The notes: generated by a model from the sequence alone, not told the origin. Counted from the stretch's first letter, positions 1 through 11,451 are shown. The stretch is 64,000 nt of DNA from Liolophura sinensis (GCF_032854445.1 NC_088304.1:22209704-22273703); one strand, 5' to 3'. Program-made: numbers and translations.

Positions 1-1990
1 TCTTTCACACTTCTTCAGCATCAGCTGGTGCTACACAGAAAGAATTGTCCATAAAATTGTCCATTCACGTAGCAATGTTAATAACAGCGAACCTCAGGCT
101 ACATGCACTGACACCCGTATATAGCAGGGATTATTAAATACAAGTATAATCGAGTGCAAATGGGAAGGTATGCACGATACTAAAACCTATTCCCACAATA
201 ATTATATGTGACACCCTGTGTGTGTAATTATTATAACGGAAGAGCAGTAGGCCTTATATGATATATCAAATGTTTCGGCATGTGGCATTGGTATTATAGA
301 AATTTATAAAAGAGTGCTGGCCCTGCACATGGTTTTAAAATTCAGATATATGTACAAATGCTGATCACCTGAAAGTGTTACAATCATAAAAATTATTTTT
401 CAGAAATTACACCCAGGCCACACTGGATTTAAAAAATAAAATGAATTAAAATTTTTTGTTTTTATTGGTAACAATCATCTTGAAGTGATCGCTTAAAATA
501 TTTCCACTCAAAGTAAAAGAAAGTTAAAGTACGAATGGAGTAAGCCTCATCGCACAGATCACTGAAAAATATGTGTAAAAGTACTTTCATTTATTTTTTA
601 CATTTTTTAAAGAATGTTGAAATGCATTTAAATAATTTAATTCTATGGTGGGCTTTATCGGCCATTTAGGAACTCTGGCGTCACATCACCTTTTTTCCTG
701 ATGTTCACAAGCAGGTAGGAATTTCTGAGAACATTATTTCAGTGATCTTTCATTAAAGTTGGGAAAACCTGCTTCTGAGTTCCTAAACTCTGATAGTATG
801 GTCCATAAAACCCACTTTAGAATTTAAAGGTTTAAACGGCTTTGACTGTCTTCACAAAAATCTGAAAAAAATAAATGAAAGTATATTTAAACATAGTTTT
901 CAGTAGTCTGTACGATGAGCTTTACTTCATATTTAAGATTTCTTTTACTGTAAATATACTTTACCATTTTAATGTATCTCTATATCTCTCTGTACATTAA
1001 GTGTGTGATTTGTATTAACTTCTAATCTTTCTGATCGTGGTAATGTAAATACCCTTCATGGGAAAATTCTGGTTCAAATTAAAATTCAAATCATCTTGTG
1101 CGGTAGTTCTGTTAATACATTCCTAATTACTTCTTGCATATTCATCAGGGAGAGCTATCCAACATGGCGTGTCAGTAAACGTCTCTATACCTTGTGCTCG
1201 GTGTGTTGCTTTGGTCATTAGCCGTCCCTAAGACATGGTGTCAAAAGTGGGATGTACATGAAAGAACTCTAACCGACTGTTTCTGGATCCTGCCAACTTG
1301 ATATGAGCTAAATAGTTAATACTGCAAGGAACGCAGAAGAACACGATAAACGTTGCAACAGGACACAGACCCCCATTACAACTCCCGTTTTTCGGTAGGG
1401 ACGATTGTAGTTCTGTGAATTTTAGGGTATAAAGTCTTTTTTTGCTCCCAGGCGTCCATTTTTGGTGCACAGGTGCATGCTTGGTATTAAAATGCTGGAA
1501 ACTGTCTAAACTTTGAGGAGGTATGAGCTTTATGGATGAAAGTTTGAAATTCTGGGCGAGAGGACACAAGGTGTGAGGTAGTGATGAGGCTGCGAGTGAC
1601 GTCCCCTTGGCGTTGCTAGGCACGCCTCCCAGCTGCCGGCATGGAAAGGTCCAGATTTTGACGGTCAACCTATGTCAAGATTTTTATGGCTTCTTTCTCA
1701 CAGGCTGGGCCAGGTATGCACCAAAGCTTAATGGCCACGGAATGTTTGGGACTGAGCTACAGCGCTAGACGTTAACATTGTCGCTTATGGAAAATTAATG
1801 GGGGTCCGAGGCCAACAACAGCCTGTAGATCGGAGGAGTTTCAAAGGGGATTAATAACTCTAGTTGTAAAATAGACAACTAGGAATATTCCAAATTCTCT
1901 CCCTTGTTGAGGTGCTGTCCGTAAGGTTCTGATTCAGGGGCCATAATTCTATACTTCATAAACTGACAAAGTAGTTTCCTATAGACTAAT
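1..1990. other. No gene recognised; AT-rich repeat-bearing flank
   Basis: No reading frame here resembles a known protein. The 146-codon minus-strand frame at 1228-1668 has no motif I recognise. Around 1233 the text tggtgtcaaaagtgggat resembles a retroelement primer-binding site just after a CA dinucleotide, so the segment before it could be the end of an LTR belonging to the Gypsy remnant that follows. This is a weak inference because no second LTR was found. Confidence 0.4.
735..890. repeat. Dispersed repeat copy, partner at 3895-4060
   Basis: The two segments share an ordered series of blocks: ctctgat near the start, gtccata, then cttcacaaaaatct / tttcacaaaaatct followed by an A-rich stretch. 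They are diverged by roughly a quarter of positions by eye. The family is unknown. Confidence 0.5.
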
Positions 1991-2011
1991 AGTTAAAATA
2001 AGCAAGCATGG

Positions 2012-2560
2012 GTGAATTTCAGCGATCCTAAACCACTGCTGCCGACTAGAGGGTTTCATGCGAATATCCCCGTACCCAACAAACTAAATGTTTCTAGTGG
2101 GAATGTGAAAAGTAACTGGCGGAAATTTCATCAACAATGGAAAAACTATCAATTAACATCCAGGCTTGATATGGAGCCATCAAACTACAGATGTGCTGTA
2201 CTTCTAGCCATTATTGGAGAAGACGCAATGGAAGAGTATGATGGACAACCATTTTCACCGGACGAGGACAGAAAAGATATTGATACGGTGATACAAAAAT
2301 GGAAGTTTTGTCTGGGTGAAGCACATGAAGCGTATGAAAGAAACATATATTTAAAAGAAGATGCCAAGAACAATTAGAGACAATTGATCCGTACATCACC
2401 TCACTCAGAAAGCTTGCTAAGACATGCAATTTCAATGACCTGGAGGACAGAGTGATCAGGGATCGCATTGTTGTTCGCGTGCGAGAGGACGCAGTGAGAG
2501 AGGAAGTGTTGGAGGACAGAAAACTAACGTGGGACTGAAATATGCCGAGCACATGAGTCA
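2012..2560 (+). pseudogene. Gag-like fragment of a Gypsy element, frameshifted
   Basis: An open frame of 121 codons (2012-2377) carries a retroviral-type Gag core, with WRKFHQQWKNY near residue 37 and a following helical segment. It ends at a TAG, but the same homology continues without a gap in another frame from 2377, with the characteristic segment RKLAKTCNFNDLEDRVIRDR. A single-base frameshift therefore separates the halves. The frame then runs into further stops before the zinc knuckle. The family role is binding and packaging of the element RNA; this copy is dead. Confidence 0.75.
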
Positions 2561-2689
2561 TCCAGGACACTGGCTAAGACCGTAGCAAATCAAGTGGAAG
2601 AGCAGAACATCTGCTGGGCTAAGTCAACCAAACAGAAGCCACGTCAACCCTCAAATCAGAAACCACGGTCTATATGCGAAACGCGGCGA

Positions 2690-2813
2690 GAAATATTGTC
2701 GTTGCGGAAGTGGTCCACACAGCCTGACGAAATGCCCACCACGGAATGCAGAATGTCATTAATGTGGCCGTAAAGGGCACAACTCCGCAGTGTGCTGTAC
2801 TTCATTGGATGTA
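2690..2813 (+). pseudogene. Gag zinc-knuckle remnant (CCHC)
   Basis: Translation shows CRCGSGPHSLTKC followed by a second knuckle with CGRKGHNSAVC. An in-frame TAA lies between the two knuckles, where the first cysteine-histidine pair of the second one sits. Spacing fits retrotransposon CCHC nucleic-acid-binding knuckles. The SINE insertion begins right after this segment. Confidence 0.7.
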
Positions 2814-3074
2814 GGGGCCTCCGTGGCTCAGTCGGTTAGCGCGCTAGCGCAGCGTAATGACTCAGGAGCCTCTCACCAATGCGGTCGCTGTGAGTTCAAG
2901 TCCAGCTCATGCTGGCTTCCTCTCCGGCCGTAAGTGGGAAGGTCTGCCAGCAACCTGCGGATGGTCGTGGATTTACCCCGGGCTGTGCCCGGTTTCCACC
3001 CACCATAATGCTGGCCGCCGTCGTATAAGTGAAATATTCTTGAGTACGGCGTAAAACACCAATCAAAAAAAAAA
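2814..3074 (+). mobile_element. SINE family A, full length
   Basis: A tRNA-like head (ggggcctccgtggctcagtc with an A-box, gagttcaagtcc as B-box) is followed by the body and the tail ttgagtacggcgtaaaacac plus poly-A. The flanking atgtagg at 2809-2815 and 3075-3081 looks like a short target-site duplication. This copy defines the reference for the many family A copies in the window. Confidence 0.85.
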
Positions 3075-3089
3075 ATGTAGGTATGGTTG

Positions 3090-3660
3090 ATGCTTGAGAT
3101 GGAACAGCTGCATTTCTGGGACCAGTGACTGATGTTGGTGACGATCCTTTGATAGCAGATATCAGCGCAGACTGGATCAAGTCATTAGGTTCAGAGTGGA
3201 TACTGGAGCGAACGTGTCCGTAATTCCATGGTGATCCATGCCAAAGTAAAACAGACCACTTTATAAATCGAACAGGAAGTCAGTCGGACCGGAGGGAAAG
3301 CAACTCAAGGTCGTAAGATTCTTGAACGATAAACTTTCCACAAGTAATAAGTCGACTTTTCAAGATGTCTAGGTTGTACGAGATCTCAAGGAGCCCAGAC
3401 CGGTTATCAGCGTTCTTCGCTTGGAGAAGTTGGTTAATTCAGTGGATCAAGTAGATCTAAAGCGTATTTACAAAGAGCGCTATCCGGATTTGTTCCAAGG
3501 TGTCGGGAAAATGTTCAGTGGGTATAAAATATGCCTAAGGAAGGACTAAGTTCCCTTTGCAGTAACCTCACCTGAATTGCTCTGCCCTTAATATTAAAGA
3601 TGAAAGATGAATTTCAACGAATGGAAGAAGATGGTGTAATTAAAGGCACACAGGAGCCTA
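3090..3660 (+). pseudogene. Degraded protease / linker region of the Gypsy remnant
   Basis: The stretch between the SINE and the RT fragment keeps Gypsy-like order and spacing. It includes a short frame with DPLIADISADWI followed by RTCP-like coding text, but stops are frequent and no catalytic D-S/T-G triad can be read with confidence. It is assigned by position only. Confidence 0.45.
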
Positions 3661-3699
3661 CAGAATGATGTGCACCTATCGTTGTCGTTGTCAAATCAA

Positions 3700-3870
3700 A
3701 TGGAAGGGTTCCAATATGCGTGGACTTGACCAAACTAAATGACTGTGTTTTACGGGAAAACTTTCCTTTACCATTTGTTGATCAACTTTTAGCACAGCTG
3801 TCTGGCTCACAAGTGTCTTCAAAACTTTACTGTAACTGCGGGTTCTCTCAAATTCCTCTTGAAAGATTGT
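3700..3870 (+). pseudogene. Reverse transcriptase fragment
   Basis: ICVDLTKLNDCVLRENFPLP, then a QLLAQLSGS segment and a GFSQIPL motif, match RT blocks 1-3 of Ty3/Gypsy elements. The YxDD catalytic block is absent because the homology ends about 50 residues in. Beyond 3870 the sequence changes to another dispersed repeat. Confidence 0.8.
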
Positions 3871-3894
3871 GTTATTTAAAGATCAAAATGAGTA

Positions 3895-4060
3895 GAGTTG
3901 GAAAAACTTCCTCTGACGTTAGAGCTCCTAACCTCTGATGATATCGTCCATACAGCCCACCTTAGCAGTCAAATGTCTGAACGCTTTTTAACTCTTTTCA
4001 CAAAAATCTAAAAAAATAAAAATAAAAATACATTTATGCAGAGCTTTAAGTGATCTATTT
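3895..4060. repeat. Dispersed repeat copy, partner at 735-890
   Basis: Shares the gtccata and tttcacaaaaatctaaaaa blocks with the earlier copy. It abuts the truncated RT fragment, so it may have inserted into or replaced the pol region. Confidence 0.5.
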
Positions 4061-4236
4061 AGTGATGCCTACTTAGATTTTTAGAGGTCTCTTTCTTTAA
4101 GGCAAAATGCGTTTAGTAAGTCCAAGCCCAGAACATGGTATTTATGTATATTTTACTTTCGAAACGAGCCTGTTGACTAATAGGGGAGTTAGTCCAGTAC
4201 CTGGATCCTTGTTACATCACCTGTTCTAACATAGGG

Positions 4237-4475
4237 CGCTGGCGCAGCGTAATGACCCAGGAGCCTCTCACCAATGCGGTCGCTGTGAGTTCAAGTCCAG
4301 CTCATGCTGGCTTCCTCTCCGGCCGTAAGTGGGAAGGTCTGCAGCAACCTGCGGATGGTCGTGGATTTACCCCGGGCTGTGCCCGGTTTCCACCCACCAT
4401 AATGTTGGCCGCCGTCGTATAAGTGAAATATTCTTGAGTACGGCGTAAAACACCAATCAAATAAATACATAAATA
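4237..4475 (+). mobile_element. SINE family A, 5'-truncated, with target-site duplication
   Basis: Starts inside the tRNA-like head and keeps B-box, body and tail. It is flanked by a perfect 11-bp duplication ctaacataggg (4226-4236 and 4476-4486), which proves insertion by target-primed retroposition. Confidence 0.9.
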
Positions 4476-4489
4476 CTAACATAGGGTCC

Positions 4490-5605
4490 AATATTGATTA
4501 CCTCCATTGCTCAAACTGCCGCTGAAATATTCATTCTCTAGGTAGAGGCGGTAAGTTCAAATTTTTAACTGTTAGGAGAGCCTAATCGAGTGAGAATTCT
4601 CCAGTCGGAAGCAATCACTGTGCTATGATACCAGATGTGCTAGGAGAGTAGGATTTGTTTTCGCAGTGAGCGAATGCCTTCTGAGTTTGATAGATATGAA
4701 GGATATGTAGACACACCTGAACATGACGGGCAACATAACCATGACAAGCCCACGAAAGGTACATGTAATTCAGACAGTTTTTTTTTCTTCAGGTGGGAAA
4801 AATTTGAAAATGAGAGATTTTGAGTATCTCGTTGGTAAATTGGCACTGTGATCCAGATATATAAAACTCCAAACAATCTGCCTATTTGGGCTGAAAAAAT
4901 ATAAAGAAATTATTGCTTTGCCTTGTTAATTAACGACAGACTTGTTTTTGCTTGAAGGAAAACGGTGAGTCACGGGTGGAAGAATCGTCAGTCTAATCAC
5001 GATGGTAGCCTACTGATAGCTGTACGCTGTGTGGTCACATCAAGGAGGGATTCCCCATAGCCTTGATCTATAAATAGCTAACCTGTTCGCGAAAACGCTG
5101 TCATGCTTTTAAGAGAGATTTGCCAACATCCAATCAGAAAGCTACCTCGAGTTTCGAGATCGAGCTTGTTTATCGCTAGAGGTAAATAAGTGTTTATGTA
5201 CCATGTGATTTGTCAAAAATGTTGGGCAACTGCTTTTGATTACATTTACCGAAACATGGGAGTCAGAAAAAAGTTTCTCAAAATATCACAAAATGACATT
5301 TGGAGCAAACGATGGAAGAGGAAGATTGAGGAGCTGAACGTTTGTTAACGTAATTTGTTAAGGTCTTCGTGGAAAGAGCAGCCATTTCTCCCTCTATACC
5401 AGGGCGAGAAAGAAGATTGGTAAATTTTTGTCGATGAAATTTGCCTAACAGAAATCCCATGATGTAAAAGGATTATTTTTACCTTCACTGGAAAAAGAGT
5501 TAAGAATAGAAAAGTCCATGACAATTCTATTGAAACTTTAGTGTCAAGAGTATGAAAGCACACATAATGATAACGTAGGCCTACTCAGCGGGAAGCAACT
5601 TGTGG
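4490..5605. other. No feature recognised
   Basis: AT-rich sequence without recognisable coding, RNA or repeat structure. Short frames on the minus strand (4640-4876, 5278-5563) show no known motif. Confidence 0.5.
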
Positions 5606-5608
5606 ATG

Positions 5609-5704
5609 CGGTTTTCTCCTACAATAATGCTGACGTATAACTGAAATATTCTTGAGTATACGACGTAAAACACCAATCAAATAAATCAATCAATCAATCA
5701 ATCA
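5609..5704 (+). mobile_element. SINE family A tail fragment
   Basis: Only the last part survives: tttctcctacaataatgctg, gaaatattcttgagta, gacgtaaaacaccaatcaaa, then a (aatc)n tail. Confidence 0.75.
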
Positions 5705-5709
5705 AAATG

Positions 5710-7110
5710 TGCGCATAGTTTTTAGTTTGACGCCATCTAGCAAAAATTCCTGAATCCGGGTCGAGATCAGAACCAATATAAAACGCATTGGTACTTGTAT
5801 CCAAGGTAAGTGGTGTTTACAGAGTTTTATCGAAATCTGTAAAATCTTTCATTTATTTATTTGTTTGATTGGCGATGTACTCCGTATTGAAGAAGATAAT
5901 GAAGTCCAGGATTTATTTATTTATTTATTCTGTTGGTGTATGCCGTGACTGAGAATCGGTAACTCATAAGACAATGGTAAAGTTTTGTGGATGGAGGAAA
6001 TCGGAGTGAAACCGGAGTAATCCAACGCCATTACCCGAAATCCCCATGCTTTAAAGTTGCAGTCGGCCAATCCATAGCCGGATACGAGCAATTCATACAT
6101 AAAGATGGGTTGTCCCTCTTGTACCAGTGCTTAGGAAAGCTATTTGCCTGAGATTTCTGATATATTGTCCAAAAATGCAAAACTGTATGCACTCACCGTA
6201 AATATATAAGGAACAACTTACAGATATATTTACCCGAAGAGAAAATGTAAGCTCCCTCTTAAGTGTTTGCTGTGATAATTGATATGGTTGCACGGTTTTA
6301 CGAGATTACCCAAACAATGATCTCGCAGCAATGCATATGAACATAGACCAACAATCTGGCAACATTAAAAGAAAGCATGGCAAATGCAATAGATCAAGGT
6401 CTGTATTTATCAAGCAACTTAAGACCTAAATTACAAGTCCTTTAAAAGTCAAACTCAAAACAGAAATAGCTCAACTTTTGGTTAGTACATTGTTTTACCG
6501 TAAAGAGTCAGTGTACAGATTTCAAACCTGCTAGAGTAAAGCATTTCATGTGTAGGTGTGTTTGAATGTCTGACTCTTCAATCTTAAGACGCTTGATAAA
6601 TGTGGGCCCTCCAAGTTGCCGGTGGGACTAAGCAGCCTCAGGAGCTGGTCCTTTTTATTTGTTTTAGTGAATTTCTATATTAAATGTGACGACGTTACAG
6701 CATTTTAAGTAATTTTAGCGGTTTATTTTGGGTGAAAGAGGACATCTACTGGTCTTGGCCAAGCATTTGCCAAATCTTATGACTGAAATCTCCCGCGGTC
6801 TAATCAACAGCAACTAGGCTTGAACTCGCAACCGCATGGTCAGAGGTTAAAAGAGCTTCGTCCCTAAGACATGGTGAGCCAAATGCCAGGAGCTGGGCGC
6901 TGATTCAGAGGCACAACTCTGACAGATAAATATGAACAGAGAAACAACTCTGACAGATAAAATGGAAACCTTTATTTAAAATAAAGGTTGACTGTTTCTT
7001 ATTCTTCACAAAGATATCAGAAAAGGCCTACTCTTTTTCAGAAGTTTGTTGTGTATCGTCCTTAACGAAATTTGGAACGACAGATGAAACTTAAAACATA
7101 CATTTTACAG
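5710..7110. other. No gene recognised; 3' flank of the galaxin-like gene
   Basis: No coding signal. 6800-6865 read on the minus strand has a tRNA-like B-box (gcgagttcaagcc) but no complete cloverleaf. The word cgtccctaagacatggtg is shared by 1223-1240 and 6857-6874, cause unknown. Confidence 0.4.
6971..6976 (-). promoter_or_regulatory. Candidate poly(A) signal of the galaxin-like gene
   Basis: tttatt on the plus strand gives AATAAA on the minus strand, about 210 bases downstream of the minus-strand stop codon. Position is plausible; no transcript evidence. Confidence 0.4.
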
Positions 7111-7119
7111 TATGGATCT

Positions 7120-8345
7120 TTAGAAGGACGAATTAAAACCTTTCCTCCGTAGAACGCCGCTGCAGCAAATGTTGGTGCGGGAGTTATACGCCCTGGTGCC
7201 ACAGCACGCCGAGTTTAAAACCCTTTCCCTGTAGAACGCCGCTGCAGCAAATGTTGGTGCGGGAGTTATAAGCCCTGGTGCCACAGCACGCCGAGTTTAA
7301 ACCCTTCCTCTGTAGAACGCCGCTGCAGCAAATGTCGGTGCCGGAGTTATACGCTTTGGTGCCACAGCACGCCGAGTTTAAACCCTTCCTCTGTAGAACG
7401 CCGCTGCAGCAAATGTCGGTGCGGGAGTTATACGCACGGGTGCCACAGCACGCCGAGTTTAAACCCTTCCTCTGTAGAACGCCGCTGCAGCAAATGTCCG
7501 TGCGAGAGTTATACGCCTTGGGGCCACAGCACGCCGAGTTTAAACCCTTCCTCTGTAGAACGCCGCTGCAGCAAATGTCGGTGCGGGAGTTATACGCCCT
7601 GGTGCCACAGCACGCCGAGTTTAGACCCTTCCTCTGTAGAACGCCACTGCAGCAAATGTCGGTGCGAGAGTTATACGCCCTGGTGCCACAGCACGCCGAG
7701 TTTAGACCCTTTCTCTGTAGAAGGCTGCTGCAGCAAATGTCGGTGCGGGAGTTATACGCCCTGGTGCCACAGCACGCCGAGTTTAAACCCTTCCTCTGTA
7801 GAACGCCACTGCAGCAAATGTCGGTGCGGGAGTTATACGCCCTGGTGCCACAGCACGCCGAGTTTAAACCCTTCCTCTGTAGAACGCCGTTGCAGCAAAT
7901 GTCGGTGCGGGAGTTATACGCACGGGTGCCACAGCACGCCGAGTTTAAACCCTTTCTCTGTAGAACGCCACTACAGCAAATGTCGGTACGGGAGTTATAC
8001 GCCCTGGTGCCACAGCACGCCGAGTTTAAACCCTTCCTCTGTAGAACGCCACTGCAGCAAATGTCGGTGCGAGGGTTATACGCCCTGGTGCCACAGCACG
8101 CCGAGTTTAAACCCTTCCTCTGTAGAACGCCACTGCAGCAAATGTCGGTGCGAGGGTTATACGCCCTGGTGCCACAGCACGCCGAGTTTAAACCCTTTCT
8201 CTGTAGAACGCCACTACAGCAAATGTCGGTACGGGAGTTATACGCCCTGGTGCCACAGCACGCCGAGTTTAAACCCTTCCTCTGTAGAACGCCACTGCAG
8301 CAAATGTCGGTGCGAGGGTTATACGCCCTGGTGCCGCAACAGGCC
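7120..8345. repeat. 81-bp tandem array inside the galaxin-like exon
   Basis: About fifteen units, highly similar, with period exactly 81 bp. The high identity implies recent unequal exchange or gene conversion. Past the frameshift one further unit runs to 7120 and would end in TAA if the frame were not shifted. Confidence 0.95.
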
Positions 8346-8373
8346 GAGTTTAAACCCCTCAAGTTGCAAACAG
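7184..8373 (-). CDS. Galaxin-like secreted protein, exon 2 (dicysteine repeats)
   Basis: The minus strand encodes fourteen uninterrupted copies of a 27-residue unit, GLNSACCGTRAYNSRTDICC followed by SGVLQRK. The paired cysteines, the CCGTxAYN core and the second CC with a following G are the signature of galaxin, a secreted protein of coral skeleton organic matrix with relatives across metazoans. Disulfide formation through the CC pairs is expected. The exon begins at a strong acceptor (pyrimidine-rich tract ending ttttggcag). Its phase fits exon 1 exactly, G plus CT making Ala. The 81-bp DNA unit is a multiple of three, so copy number can change without loss of frame. An extra A near 7216-7219 shifts the frame after repeat 14, and the protein ends KGFKLGVLWHQGV at 7184. 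Repeat variants include NPR/NSR, CCGPK and CCSSLL. A mineral or matrix role is inference. Confidence 0.85.
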
Positions 8374-10220
8374 CTGCCAAAACAAAAAAAGTTAAGAGCA
8401 TAAAGTGAAGCTGAGTTGAATTTACCTCTGATCTTCGCTAATAAGTAATTATTTGATTACCTTTCCACACCTGAGTTTAGTGAGCGGCAGAAAGATCTAA
8501 ATTCTGCCAGGTTGATATGACTGCAGCCCAGGCAGAAAAAGCTAGAAAATAATACCAAACGTATCGAGGCGAGGTCGAAGGTCAAGCCGAGAGAGGAGAG
8601 GTATATAGATATCTTGTGAGTTAAATTTATTTACCGGTCATATTCAAAGTCACGGTTAACATGGCTGCAAAACTTTTTTATGATTTACGGTTTTTATGAT
8701 GGCTGCCATATTGAAAGCATTATTGGAATACAAGAAGAAGTGTCTGGCGCTCAAAAAGCTAAAAAGTATCTGTAGGTACCGGTTTTTATTTTTACTTATG
8801 ATAAACAATCATTATTATTTTTTGAACAGCGTTTCTTTCTCTGTGACTTCTAGTATATTTGTTGGCATAACTGGTCGTCGGAGAAGACGCGACAAAGTTC
8901 AGCGTTGAGGTATCCGACAGCAATCACGTGCAAATGATTCCTCCGCTCAGGGTGTACCGTATGCTAGCTTCGACCATATGGGTAGATCGTTCATCGGACT
9001 TCAGTTTCACATGTACGTGACTTGGTTGAAAATAAATAAATAAAGTTTTTCGAATAGAAAGATACAGATACTTTACCAAGCACTTATCAGTCACAAGCAT
9101 TGCCTTTTTATTTATTTTTTTTTTTTATAATTTTTTTTTTGGTTCATACATGGAAGTAGAAACAGCACACACCATATATATGCCGTATCGTTTAGAAAAA
9201 GGTACATAAAACACAAAATAAAGAATAAAACACGCTGTCTTTTCATTTTTACTTTTTTTCTTTTTTTTTCAATACGAAACTTATAACTATATTTACATTT
9301 GATTTAAAAATAACAAAAAGAAACATTTATTGGAAAGAATTAGAAATTCTTTGTTCACGTAGGTTAAAGTATATTTACTAAACATTGACTTACGAGGTAA
9401 ATTTGTGTCACGTCTGCAGCCAAAAAAAAGAAAAGAAAACCCTTTAAGAATCTTCTTCTCCAAAACCACTCCAGATATGGTTCTAAATTGTAAACAGCGG
9501 TTGCACAGAGCGTAGGCATCTATAATTTGGGCATGTGGTTTCCTGGACTGAAAATCGTGAAAAGCTCGCTTTTGGTTGAAAATGTCATCTGACCTCAAAT
9601 TTCTTTTTCGGATATTTTTTTTTTCAAAACCGTCACAGATTTTGATATGCCAAAAGACCTACGTCACGCATTTTTTTTTAATGCCGATAAGTACAGAAGA
9701 GTGTAAAACTAGCAGAGAAATGCTTAATTCCTAAAACGAGGCGAAACTTTGTTTCGGGCCTTGTCTTTCTATACATATACAGTAGGCCTAAACATGTAGA
9801 AGTATGGGTGGACGGCTAGCTCGGTTGGCGCGTAGGTAGGCCTATGCAAAACATATACTCAAGCCAGAACATATAAAGCTGTATCCCGTTTCTGTTCGGC
9901 GAATACGGTAGCTTATTCAGGGCAGGTCAGCATGTATCAGTCTCAAGATGTAGGCCTATATACAAGGGCCGTTCAGATTCTTTATATACTAATATTTTAA
10001 TAAAATTAATTTCTTTATAATTGGTATTTTATATTTGTCTAAAGACATACATGTACATGTACATGTATTTATTTATTTATTTATTTGACCTGTGTTTTAC
10101 GCCGTACTCAAGAATATTTCACTTATACGACGGCGGCCAGCATTATGGTGGGAGGAAACCGGCCGACAGTTTAATTTGAACGATTACGAAACGGAAATAA
10201 CAACTGTCAAATTTCCTTAC
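8374..10220 (-). other. Intron of the galaxin-like gene
   Basis: Bounded by GTAAGG (minus strand, below 10221) and ttttggcag (above 8373). It contains A/T homopolymer runs near 9110-9270 and a SINE A fragment at 10068-10178. Nothing in it looks coding. Confidence 0.75.
10068..10178 (-). mobile_element. SINE family A fragment
   Basis: Tail-to-body part in reverse orientation: attta repeats, gtgttttacgccgtactcaa, then the agcattatggtgggaggaaa block, truncated after that. Confidence 0.85.
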
Positions 10221-10290
10221 CTGCATCCAGGCTGGGGAAGGCTAGGGCGAGTATTATCAGGCTGACCCCCACACATTTATCACCCACCAT
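10221..10290 (-). CDS. Galaxin-like protein, exon 1 (signal peptide)
   Basis: The ATG at 10290 lies in a strong context (atcATGG, A at -3 and G at +4). It encodes MVGDK, a hydrophobic core (CVGVSLIILALAF) and a PSLDA cleavage region, a typical secretory signal. The exon ends GCAG followed by GTAAGG, a consensus donor, in phase 1. The only good acceptor downstream on this strand that joins in phase is at 8373, directly before the dicysteine repeats. The joined product is 419 residues up to the shifted stop. The alternative start at 8401 inside the unspliced sequence gives a weaker signal peptide made largely of intron-end pyrimidines, so I prefer the spliced model. Confidence 0.8.
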
Positions 10291-10317
10291 GATGGTAATC
10301 TGAGAGATCGTTTGCTT

Positions 10318-10465
10318 GTTCGTTGGCAAATTGTTGACAAATGTGGGAAACGTTTTGTGAGCGCTGAGAAATCTCTGGCAGATATCGGAGACGTTATGTG
10401 AGGGCTGAGAAATCTCTGACAAACATGGGAGACGTATGAGCGCTGAGAAATCTTTGACAAATGTT
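10318..10465. repeat. Threefold ~50-bp repeat upstream of the galaxin-like start
   Basis: Three copies of a unit containing gctgagaaatctctg-acaaa. It lies immediately upstream of the ATG on the minus strand, in the presumed 5' UTR or promoter. Confidence 0.8.
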
Positions 10466-10699
10466 AATATAGGGAGAGAAGAGTCTCGATGTGAAGCCGG
10501 ATTCAAATCGTGTTTTATGTTGCACAATACCAGGGTCACGTTCGCATTCCTTTTTGAATACTGTTCCCCTCCAGGCGGTATTAATCTTTTCTTCACTATA
10601 ACTGCAAACAAAGTACACATCCGGTATATACATACATGTACATATAACGCACACAGCGACAACGACTGTACAATTCACATTTGCAACCGAAAATGAAAG

Positions 10700-11450
10700 T
10701 TCAAGAACAGACTTCTTGACTTCTTGTTGAGTGTCTATTCTTGGTAACCAAAGCGAAGGAAATGAAAGAGCTTTTCATCCAAACTGTTGACACAGAATAT
10801 TTGGTGCGTGATCAAAACTGAATGTGCCCCATAGCTGCAGACTAGTCCAGTGTGAACTAGTAGTTGTAATAAACGGTTACCGCTCTCCAGCAACTTTTGT
10901 TATAAAGAAATAATTTCTTTCTCGATACCTTTCTCGATATCTTCACGCATTTTTTTCTTTTTCTTTACATGTTTACGTGAGATTACACCCCCTCTCTCTC
11001 CCGCCCTCTTCGCGGAAAGATTGGGTAACAGATGCTTTGATACGTCCTTTAAAAATTATGCTTACCTCTCTAAATACAAGATGTGAACAAAAGGAAAATC
11101 GGCATTGAATAAATGAATGACTGATCAGGGTTTAAAGACACGGTGGCCTTACATGTAGCCCCCATTTGATAACAGGATATATATTTAACGATCTAGACCG
11201 CCTATTCTCTTCACCCGGCCCCCATGGGAGAGCGCTGGGTAGTCGCCTTTTCAAGCTAGCCCAGCTGTAGAGGACTGAGGCCATACTCATTTCACCTCAG
11301 AGACCGTATTAATGACAATTCGCGATTGGAGCTCCACTAACATTACCCGGATGTGTTTTTCGTTGTAAGAGATAAATCTTCACAACAAATGACAGAGCCT
11401 TTTCATTTTAAAAGGGAGCGAGACCCCAGCCTTGGACGAAGAATTTGCGA
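10700..11450. other. No feature recognised
   Basis: No coding signal, RNA gene or repeat that I could recognise. Confidence 0.45.
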
Positions 11451-11451
11451 A

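Larger units (their letters stand above)
2012..3870 (+). mobile_element. Degenerate Ty3/Gypsy-type retrotransposon remnant
   Basis: Gag, zinc-knuckle and reverse-transcriptase fragments occur in the expected order on one strand, but they lie in different frames with internal stops. A SINE is inserted after the zinc knuckle at 2814-3074. The RT fragment stops after the first conserved blocks, so the remaining pol is missing. The sequence resembles the K02A2.6-like Gypsy elements common in marine invertebrates. It cannot be functional as read. Confidence 0.8.

Noticed and set aside
1228-1668. 146-codon minus-strand frame as a gene
   Set aside because: No recognisable domain, no splice-consistent neighbours, and located next to a dead retroelement.
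8401-8403. Start codon of the galaxin-like gene at 8401
   Set aside because: The frame works, but the region between it and 8373 is a pyrimidine-rich acceptor, and a better signal exon with a consensus donor in the right phase exists at 10221-10290.
7278-8408. 376-codon plus-strand frame over the 81-bp array
   Set aside because: It exists because 81 is divisible by three and the minus-strand unit is stop-free in both directions. It has no signal peptide or known motif, whereas the minus strand has galaxin-type cysteines, a signal exon and matching splice phase.
10436-10696. 86-codon plus-strand frame
   Set aside because: No motif; overlaps the presumed 5' region of the minus-strand galaxin-like gene.
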